Source of the DNA: an uncultured Tenacibaculum sp.
Lineage (GTDB): Bacteria; Bacteroidota; Bacteroidia; Flavobacteriales; Flavobacteriaceae
NCBI RefSeq assembly: GCF_947504135.1
Contig: NZ_CANNGG010000003.1
Location: 62,001 to 126,000, forward strand
DNA: 64,000 bases
Direction of reading: 5' to 3'
Part shown: piece by piece, positions 58,222 through 64,000 of the stretch
How positions within the stretch are numbered: position 1 is the stretch's first letter
Layout: the number at the start of each line of letters is the position of its first letter
The notes under the pieces: model-generated
The model's database searches: none
Seen by the model: the letters and a program-made list of their open reading frames with translations, nothing else
What the model was told of the DNA's origin: nothing
Made by a program: the position numbers and the translations under genes

Positions 58222-58762
58222 GGTGTACTGCTTTTAATTGTTCTTGCACTTGTCTTTTTCCTCTTAATAAATGTGTTCTCGAACTCACTTCCGAAATTCC
58301 TAATATTTGCGAAATCTCTCTATGATCATACCCCTCTAATAAAAACAGGGTTAACACAACTCTATACTTTTCTTTTAATTGTTGAATGCAGTTTACAATA
58401 TCCTGATACGATATCGTTGAAGCTACATTCCAATTATCATCATCTGCTACTGTGGTAATTTCTTCATTAATCGAAATCAATTCTAATTTTCTCTTCTTTA
58501 AATAATCAATACTTTGATTGATAACGATTCTTTTTAACCAAGCACCAAACGCTACTCCTTCTTTATATGAATCAATATTTTTAAATGCTTTTACAAACGC
58601 TTCTTGCATCACATCTTCCGCTATAAAAGAATCTTTTACATACCGTAACGCCACTGTATACATGGCATCACAATACAAATCATACAATTGCATTTGTGCT
58701 TTTGCATCATTGTTTTTACAGGCATCTATTACCGATTGATGTAACTGTTTGGTTGATTTCAT
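58214..58762 (-). CDS. ECF RNA polymerase sigma factor
   Basis: This 182-residue sigma-70 family protein has region 2 (YVKDSFIAEDVMQEAFVKAF, FGAWLKRIVINQSIDYLKKR) and region 4 (LKEKYRVVLTLFLLEGYDHR, EISQILGISEVSSRTHLLRG). It is divergent from meaB (100-nt gap without a clear TAnnTTTG box) and heads an operon with its anti-sigma and an adhesin-like protein. Self-activation of the operon is likely but not shown. Confidence 0.92.
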   Translation of the reverse strand: MKSTKQLHQSVIDACKNNDAKAQMQLYDLYCDAMYTVALRYVKDSFIAEDVMQEAFVKAFKNIDSYKEGVAFGAWLKRIVINQSIDYLKKRKLELISINEEITTVADDDNWNVASTISYQDIVNCIQQLKEKYRVVLTLFLLEGYDHREISQILGISEVSSRTHLLRGKRQVQEQLKAVHHV

Positions 58763-58862
58763 TCTTGATTTCTTACCCTAAATACGAGACTTTTTCCGCC
58801 GCGTTGCATTTTCCTGCATTTTTATTTCTAAATTTACGTTATTATTTTGTTTTACCTACATA

Positions 58863-59936
58863 ATGACCGACAAAGACACATCTGCACTCTCTGAAAAAGA
58901 CGGGGTTTCTCAGCCTGAAACCACCAGTAAATCATCTGCAGAAAAAATAAAACGTAACAGAAGAAAAACTACCTCAACTGAAGAATTTGTTACTCAAATA
59001 ATTGCTGGTAATATTCCTTTTTTAAGTAGAGCTATTACGTTAGTGGAAAGTACAAACCCAAAACACCAACAACAAGCTAATGAAATTTTAGAAGCTTGTT
59101 TACCGTATGCCAATAAATCGGTTAGAATTGGAATTACAGGTGTTCCAGGTGTAGGAAAAAGTACGTTTATTGAAGCTTTTGGTAAGCATTTAACTTCTTT
59201 AGGAAAAAAAGTAGCTGTTTTAGCGGTAGATCCAAGTAGTTCTGTTAATAAAGGAAGCATTTTAGGTGATAAAACACGTATGGAAGAATTGGTTACTGAT
59301 GAAAACGCATTTATCCGTCCCTCTCCTTCTGGGACTTCACTGGGTGGAGTAGCTCAAAAAACACGCGAAAGTATTATTTTATGTGAAGCAGCAGGATTTG
59401 ATACCATTATTATAGAAACTGTAGGTGTTGGTCAATCAGAAACTGCGGTACATTCGATGACCGATTTCTTTTTATTGTTGAAGTTGGCAGGTGCTGGTGA
59501 TGAATTACAAGGAATTAAACGCGGAATTATTGAAATGGCAGATGCTATTGTGATTAACAAAGCAGACAGCGGTAACGAAAAAAATGCGAAGATTGCCAAA
59601 GTGGAGTTTAACAGAGCCTTACATTTATATCCACCTAAAGATAGTGGTTGGCAACCCAAAGTTTTGTTGGCTAGTGCACTTCATCATCAAGGAATTGATG
59701 CTATTCATACGATGATTGATGAATACATTACGTTAGCTAAAAATTCAGGCTATTTTCAACAAAAAAGAAACGAACAGAACAACTATTGGTTGTTAGAAAC
59801 CATTAACCAACAATTAAAAAGTAATTTTTACAACAACCCAAAAATTAAAGAATTGTTACAACAAGAAGTTGCCAAACTAGAAAACGGAAAAACCACACCG
59901 TTTACAGCTGCAAAACGATTGTTAGGCAACAAATAA
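58863..59936 (+). CDS. meaB: Methylmalonyl-CoA mutase-associated GTPase MeaB
   Basis: MeaB is the G3E GTPase that guards and loads methylmalonyl-CoA mutase with adenosylcobalamin. The 357 residues have a charged N-terminal extension (1-45), Walker A GVPGVGKST (93-101), DPSSSVNKGSILGDKTRM, IIETVGVGQSETAV and NKAD. The mutase genes are not in the window. Confidence 0.95.
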   Translation: MTDKDTSALSEKDGVSQPETTSKSSAEKIKRNRRKTTSTEEFVTQIIAGNIPFLSRAITLVESTNPKHQQQANEILEACLPYANKSVRIGITGVPGVGKSTFIEAFGKHLTSLGKKVAVLAVDPSSSVNKGSILGDKTRMEELVTDENAFIRPSPSGTSLGGVAQKTRESIILCEAAGFDTIIIETVGVGQSETAVHSMTDFFLLLKLAGAGDELQGIKRGIIEMADAIVINKADSGNEKNAKIAKVEFNRALHLYPPKDSGWQPKVLLASALHHQGIDAIHTMIDEYITLAKNSGYFQQKRNEQNNYWLLETINQQLKSNFYNNPKIKELLQQEVAKLENGKTTPFTAAKRLLGNK

Positions 59937-59975
59937 TTAATAAAAATACAGACTCTCTTATAGAGTTATAAACAT

Positions 59976-60317
59976 ATGGAAGAGAATACACTTACTTGGA
60001 ACGATTTTGCAAAAGTAGAAATGCGCATTGGTACGATTATTTCTGCTGAAGTTTTTAAAGAAGTTAAAAACCCTGCCTATAAAATGCAAGTAGATTTTGG
60101 CGACTACGGAATTAAAAAAACCTCTGCACAAGTCACCAAACTATACCAACCCGAAGACTTGATAGGAAAACAAGTAGTAGCAGTCGTAAATTTCCCAAAA
60201 AAACAAATTGCCAATATGATGAGCGAATGCTTGGTATTAGGCGGCTTAGGTGATGATAAAGAAGTAACGCTTTTAACTGCCGAACGTGCTGTTAAAAACG
60301 GAACAAAAATTGGGTAA
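59976..60317 (+). CDS. tRNA-binding domain protein (CsaA-like)
   Basis: This 113-residue protein is a stand-alone tRNA-binding OB fold: WNDFAKVEMRIGTIISAEVF, MQVDFGDYGIKKTSAQVTKL, QVVAVVNFPKKQIANMMSEC and LVLGG. It matches CsaA, a secretion-related chaperone in Bacillus; the role in Bacteroidota is unclear. It starts 39 nt after meaB on the same strand. Confidence 0.9.
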   Translation: MEENTLTWNDFAKVEMRIGTIISAEVFKEVKNPAYKMQVDFGDYGIKKTSAQVTKLYQPEDLIGKQVVAVVNFPKKQIANMMSECLVLGGLGDDKEVTLLTAERAVKNGTKIG

Positions 60318-60360
60318 AGTTTAGTTTATCTAAAATTGTTTATGAGTAAACTCTTAATAA

Positions 60361-61107
60361 ATGAAAACTAAAAAAACTATAAAAGGTACTTGCAGAATAT
60401 GTAAACAGGAAAAAGAACTTAGTTTCGAACATATCCCTCCTAAATCAGCCTTTAATAAAAATAATAGATTTTATACTATTAGCTCTATAGATTATTACCA
60501 AAATTTTGAACAATATAAGAATGAAAAACCTAACCTAAAAATAGAGCAAGGAGGCTTAGGAGAATATTGTCTTTGTGTAAATTGTAATGGTTTTTTAGGA
60601 CAAATGTATGTTAGAGAATATAAAAAGTTTTCACATATTGCTATGAGTATACTCAATAAATATGAAGATAATTATGTTAAATCTTTTGAATTTGACATAT
60701 CTGATATAAATCTTTTAAAATTTTTAAAGCAAATAACTTCAATTTTTGTTTGTAGTAACCAACCTGCTTTTACAAATTCTTATCCAGAACTAATTGACTT
60801 TATTAAAAAACCTGAATTAGAATCGCTTCCTGATAAATATCGTTTTTATATGTATTTAAATAATGAAGGCCATATAAAAAATGGAAAATTTCATTATACA
60901 AATATTCATGGTATGGTTTGTGAATTTGTATACCCTCCCTTTGGTTTTGTATTAAATATTGATAATCCAAATAGGATAATGGAAGTTACTGAGATAACCA
61001 ACTTCAAACATTATAACAAAATTGATAAGACCAGAAAATTACCGATTATTTTGAATAAGTATATCACACATTATCCTTTCCCTTTAGATTTTAGACAAAA
61101 AGGTTAA
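60361..61107 (+). CDS. HNH-like zinc-finger protein, orphan
   Basis: This 248-residue protein opens with a zinc-finger/HNH-like unit: CRICKQEKELSFEHIPPKSA, then CLCVNCNGFLGQ about 55 residues later, giving two Cys pairs around a conserved E-H. This resembles HNH nucleases of the 'EHIPP' type. The remaining about 170 residues contain further aromatic-rich segments (FEFDISDINLLKFLKQITSI, YPPFGFVLNI) that I do not recognise. It stands alone, has stronger AT bias and longer homopolymers than its neighbours, and may have been acquired horizontally. Nuclease activity is inferred. Confidence 0.68.
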   Translation: MKTKKTIKGTCRICKQEKELSFEHIPPKSAFNKNNRFYTISSIDYYQNFEQYKNEKPNLKIEQGGLGEYCLCVNCNGFLGQMYVREYKKFSHIAMSILNKYEDNYVKSFEFDISDINLLKFLKQITSIFVCSNQPAFTNSYPELIDFIKKPELESLPDKYRFYMYLNNEGHIKNGKFHYTNIHGMVCEFVYPPFGFVLNIDNPNRIMEVTEITNFKHYNKIDKTRKLPIILNKYITHYPFPLDFRQKG

Positions 61108-61206
61108 TTAAAAAATTTTACTGAAAACTCAACAAAACTCCCCTCTATTCACTTTCTAAAAATTCCAAATAACCGTATCTTGCAGTCTTATTAAAAGACA
61201 CCTATA

Positions 61207-63048
61207 ATGCAAGACAAAAACTTACATACCTATATAAAAAATGTTGTAGAAAATATGCCAGCAGATTGGTTAAACTTAACCACGCACCGTCTGGATATTT
61301 ATGTAGAAAAACTAGCCAAAACTCAGTTTTTAGAACAGTTTGAAGATTTGTATAAAAACAACGATGCTACTGCTTCAGCTTTAAGCAAGTTGCCAACTGC
61401 ATACGATTATATTCGTTTAGGGCATCCGTTATCGTCGGTATTAGAGTGGACGATAGCCAAACTATACAACACAAAAGCAGCAAATGTAATTAGTTTTTCG
61501 TCACAAACAGTTCCTGTATTGGCTGTGTTAAGAGCGAACTTGTTTGCTAATAAAAACACGCAAATAGTGTACACCAATGAAATCCCTAGCTTTTTTGATG
61601 CAGAGGTAATTAAGAACGTTTACGGATATCAGTTTGAATTAAAAAAGGTGGATAGTGTTGAAGCTATTCCTGAGTTTGACGGCAGCACCGTATTGATTGT
61701 TGAACAAGAAACTATTTGCAACTTTACCATTGTACCAAACGTTGATTTTTACATCAACACACACCCTGAATTAGGAAGCTTTTTATTGGTAAACGGTGAG
61801 CAAAACGACTCTTATATTTCAGACATTCAACATGTAAGAAGAAGAGAAACCATTGCAATGACTCCTGCTAATTCGTTAAAAGCATTAAAAAGCCTTATCG
61901 ATGAGCCGTATGATGTTACGGTTACTAATGTAGCACAAAACAAAGCAAAGGTTGAGAGACTCATCAATGAAATTACCAACACCAGTACAAAAGCGTTAGT
62001 AGCATCAAGTGGACTTTCAATACAATATGCTATTTTAATGGGATTGATTGATGATGCTCTTGAAAACCATAAAGGGAAAGCTATTAAAATTGTAGTGCCT
62101 CCAAACTGTTATGGTGGTACAAACGACCAAGCAAGACGTGTTGCTGCTTGTTTAAACAACGTAGACATTGTTGATTTGCCTGTTGATGGAGACAATGATA
62201 TGGTAGAAAGTATCGATACCGTGTTAACCAACATTGCAGCACAAGATGCGATTCCGTATATCATTGCAGAAATTCCGACCAACCCAAGAGTAGAAGTACC
62301 TAATCTTACCGATTTAAGAGATGTTTTGAGTAAAAAACGTACGACTCCTACTGGTGAAACAGCGGTTGATCCTGTGTTTATTTTAGATCAAACTTTTTGT
62401 CCGAATGTTCACTTTTTAGGAGATACAGACATGTTAGCCAATATTAGAACTATTTCGTTTGCTAGTGGATCAAAATTCCCTAGTGGTGGAAAATGTACTG
62501 CTGGATACTGTGTTGGAAATAAAACAACCAACGCATTAATCAAAAAAATAGAAAAGCACTTACACATTTGCGATAACGAGGCTACACCGCTTCAATACAA
62601 AATATTAGCTGCACAAATGCCTTCGATGACGCAACGAATTAGTGATGCTTATAAAAACACGCGTGAGTTTGTAAACTTTATTCATGAAGTATTACCTGAT
62701 GCTAAAATCAATTTTGTTTCAGAAGAACTAGCTGCGCAAGGATTTACACCATCAGTATTTTCGTTAGACCTTCCTACCAAAGGGAATACTGCGGAAGAAA
62801 AAGAAGCCTATAAAAGAGCTTTAAACTTAAAGCTTATCAATTTAATGATTACTGAAATTCCGAATGAAAGTAAGTATTGTGTAAGCTACGGACAATTAAA
62901 AGGTTGTTATTGGACGATTCCAGCAACCTCAACACAAGGAACCACCAAAGAAGGTGATAAAGATTATATTGCCCGTGTGGCACTATCTCCTAATATGGAT
63001 TTAGAGCTTCATAAAAAAGTTTTCTTAGACTTTGTAAAAGGTATTTAA
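61207..63048 (+). CDS. PLP-dependent Cys/Met-metabolism-type enzyme with N-terminal extension
   Basis: This 613-residue protein has a C-terminal half like the cystathionine gamma-synthase family: SSGLSIQYAILMGLIDDALE, VPPNCYGGTNDQARRVAA, AEIPTNPRVEVPNL, FILDQTFCPN and the PLP lysine Lys423 in ASGSKFPSGGKC. The first about 260 residues are not part of that fold and look like a second, degenerate aminotransferase-like unit (HPLSSVLEWTIAKLYNTKAA, VISFSSQTVPVLAVL). The reaction is not known; beta- or gamma-replacement on a sulfur amino acid is a guess. It stands alone, with TATCTTGC upstream. Confidence 0.75.
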   Translation: MQDKNLHTYIKNVVENMPADWLNLTTHRLDIYVEKLAKTQFLEQFEDLYKNNDATASALSKLPTAYDYIRLGHPLSSVLEWTIAKLYNTKAANVISFSSQTVPVLAVLRANLFANKNTQIVYTNEIPSFFDAEVIKNVYGYQFELKKVDSVEAIPEFDGSTVLIVEQETICNFTIVPNVDFYINTHPELGSFLLVNGEQNDSYISDIQHVRRRETIAMTPANSLKALKSLIDEPYDVTVTNVAQNKAKVERLINEITNTSTKALVASSGLSIQYAILMGLIDDALENHKGKAIKIVVPPNCYGGTNDQARRVAACLNNVDIVDLPVDGDNDMVESIDTVLTNIAAQDAIPYIIAEIPTNPRVEVPNLTDLRDVLSKKRTTPTGETAVDPVFILDQTFCPNVHFLGDTDMLANIRTISFASGSKFPSGGKCTAGYCVGNKTTNALIKKIEKHLHICDNEATPLQYKILAAQMPSMTQRISDAYKNTREFVNFIHEVLPDAKINFVSEELAAQGFTPSVFSLDLPTKGNTAEEKEAYKRALNLKLINLMITEIPNESKYCVSYGQLKGCYWTIPATSTQGTTKEGDKDYIARVALSPNMDLELHKKVFLDFVKGI

Positions 63049-63056
63049 GAATAATA

Positions 63057-63151
63057 AAACGTCATTTCGAAGTAGTCTACGACTGAGAAATCTTAACAAT
63101 GGGAGTTACTATCCTTAGTAAGACTTCTCGTTATCACTCGAAATGACGTTT
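63057..63151. repeat. Long imperfect inverted repeat (dispersed flavobacterial type)
   Basis: AAACGTCATTTCGA (63057-63070) and its exact complement TCGAAATGACGTTT (63138-63151) enclose a second arm pair GAGAAATCTTA / TAAGACTTCTC with one mismatch. The hairpin is about 95 nt and fills the gap between the PLP enzyme and rlmF, both ending here. I associate this TCATTTCGA type with dispersed elements in Bacteroidota genomes. Confidence 0.8.
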
Positions 63152-63178
63152 ATTAATTACTTGTATTCTAACATCTCT

Positions 63179-64000
63179 CTAAAACCTCCAACACACTATA
63201 CGCGTTACCTTGTTTCCTTGGTGCATAGGAACTACTTTAAACTCTTTAACTCCTAATTTCTTACCTGAGTTCTGTAAACTTTCTACGTTTTCTTTTTTAG
63301 AAACCAAACTTGTAAACCATTTACTTACTTTCGGATATTTAGAACTCTCATATAAATAGGTATGCAAAAAAGCTTTTTCTCCACCTATATACCATAGCTC
63401 GTTTGAGTTCCCTGCAAAATTACGTACTGCATTGTTTCCTAAGTTTCTAGATTTTCTTCGGTTGGCTCCTCTCGCCTCTTCTGCCGATTTATAAAATGGA
63501 GGATTACACATAGTTATTGTAAAAGCATCTCCTTCTTCTATAATTTCTTCTAAGATATGTTCTTCTTTAAACTGTTGTCTTAATTCAACCTTATCAGTAA
63601 AACCATTATCATCTATAATATCTTGAGCATAATCTAACGAATCTAAATCGATATCGGTTGCTACAAAATTCCAATCGTATACTGCAATTCCCAACAAAGG
63701 ATAAATACAACTTGCCCCTGTACCAATATCTAACACCGTTACATTTTCCTCACCTGCAACTAAATCAGCTAAATGATGAATATAGTCCACTCTTCCTGGT
63801 ATTGGTGGACATAAATTCTCATCAGAAAAATTCCAATGTTTAATATTATAATGAGCTGTTAATAATGCCTTATTAAACTCTTTTACTGCTATTGGATCAG
63901 AAAAATCGATGGTTTCCTTCTCAAATTTTTCAATGATAAATTCAGAAAGTTTCGGGTACTTTTCTACTAATAGCGTGAAGTCGTATCCTTGGTTGTGTAT
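63179..64000 (-). CDS. rlmF: 23S rRNA (adenine(1618)-N6)-methyltransferase RlmF, partial (start beyond window)
   Basis: RlmF makes m6A1618 in 23S rRNA. The open frame runs to the window edge, so the N-terminus is missing; the visible 273 residues begin with a HNQGYDF segment, include LCPPIPGRVDYIHHLADL, SAM-binding VLDIGTGASCIYPLLG, and the catalytic NPPF in ITMCNPPFYKSAEEA. The GTG at 63790 is internal, not the start, because the family sequence continues upstream of it. It converges on the PLP enzyme gene with the inverted repeat between. Confidence 0.93.
   Translation of the reverse strand: MHNQGYDFTLLVEKYPKLSEFIIEKFEKETIDFSDPIAVKEFNKALLTAHYNIKHWNFSDENLCPPIPGRVDYIHHLADLVAGEENVTVLDIGTGASCIYPLLGIAVYDWNFVATDIDLDSLDYAQDIIDDNGFTDKVELRQQFKEEHILEEIIEEGDAFTITMCNPPFYKSAEEARGANRRKSRNLGNNAVRNFAGNSNELWYIGGEKAFLHTYLYESSKYPKVSKWFTSLVSKKENVESLQNSGKKLGVKEFKVVPMHQGNKVTRIVCWRF

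Overview
The window looks like a chromosomal segment of a marine Flavobacteriaceae bacterium (Bacteroidota), probably near Tenacibaculum or Polaribacter. This rests on very low G+C, the recurrent Bacteroidota -7 element TAnnTTTG upstream of genes, scarce Shine-Dalgarno sequences, a type IX secretion (type B) sorting domain, and family-restricted proteins. The genus is inference. Both edges cut genes: bamD at the left, rlmF at the right.

Layout. 1-7.9 kb (mostly minus): bamD, ferritin, dapA, a DUF6913-type gene, an esterase-like lipoprotein, a frameshifted DoxX-like gene, a YhhN-type gene, ligA, a DinB-like gene and a lipocalin-like gene. 8-15.5 kb: gap, an HtrA-type protease, then dapF-GNAT-mltG, a secreted lysozyme-like protein apparently without an AUG start, and a 2-oxo acid dehydrogenase E2. 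15.8-18.4 kb: a large SF2 helicase carrying a hydrophobic C-terminal segment. 18.4-30.3 kb: a divergent haem locus with hemA-hemC/D-hemB-hemL-hemE and hemF on minus, and a PchR-like AraC regulator, trmH-type gene, hemH and hemJ on plus. These genes cover every step from glutamyl-tRNA to protohaem by the protoporphyrin route. A perfect 8-1-8 palindrome resembling a Fur/PerR operator lies in the divergent promoter region.

30.3-42.1 kb is housekeeping: recR, pepD, acpH-like, ggt, an rluA-type gene, trmD, rplS, a putative small RNA, monomeric icd, murQ, a DUF6095-type gene and an ATP-grasp gene. 42.2-45.8 kb is the most unusual part: four tightly spaced genes for exported proteins. Three look like phage tail-fibre parts (xDGTxW repeats, a shared YRNG-containing C-terminal module, a tail-collar-like protein with three HxH motifs) and the fourth ends in a T9SS type B sorting domain. 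After a DinB gene comes a secreted repeat protein (46.6 kb) preceded by a sigma-54-like promoter.

47.3-53.4 kb: rny, a structured RNA that fits 6S RNA, zapA with a coiled-coil partner, an M23 peptidase, a serine protease gene with two homopolymer frameshifts and an SMR-transporter gene with an internal deletion. 53.4-64 kb: lgt, yidD, cysS, an ECF sigma/anti-sigma/adhesin-like operon, meaB, csaA-like, an HNH-like orphan, a large PLP enzyme, a long inverted repeat and rlmF. Strong hairpin terminators separate most units, so operon boundaries can be drawn with fair confidence.
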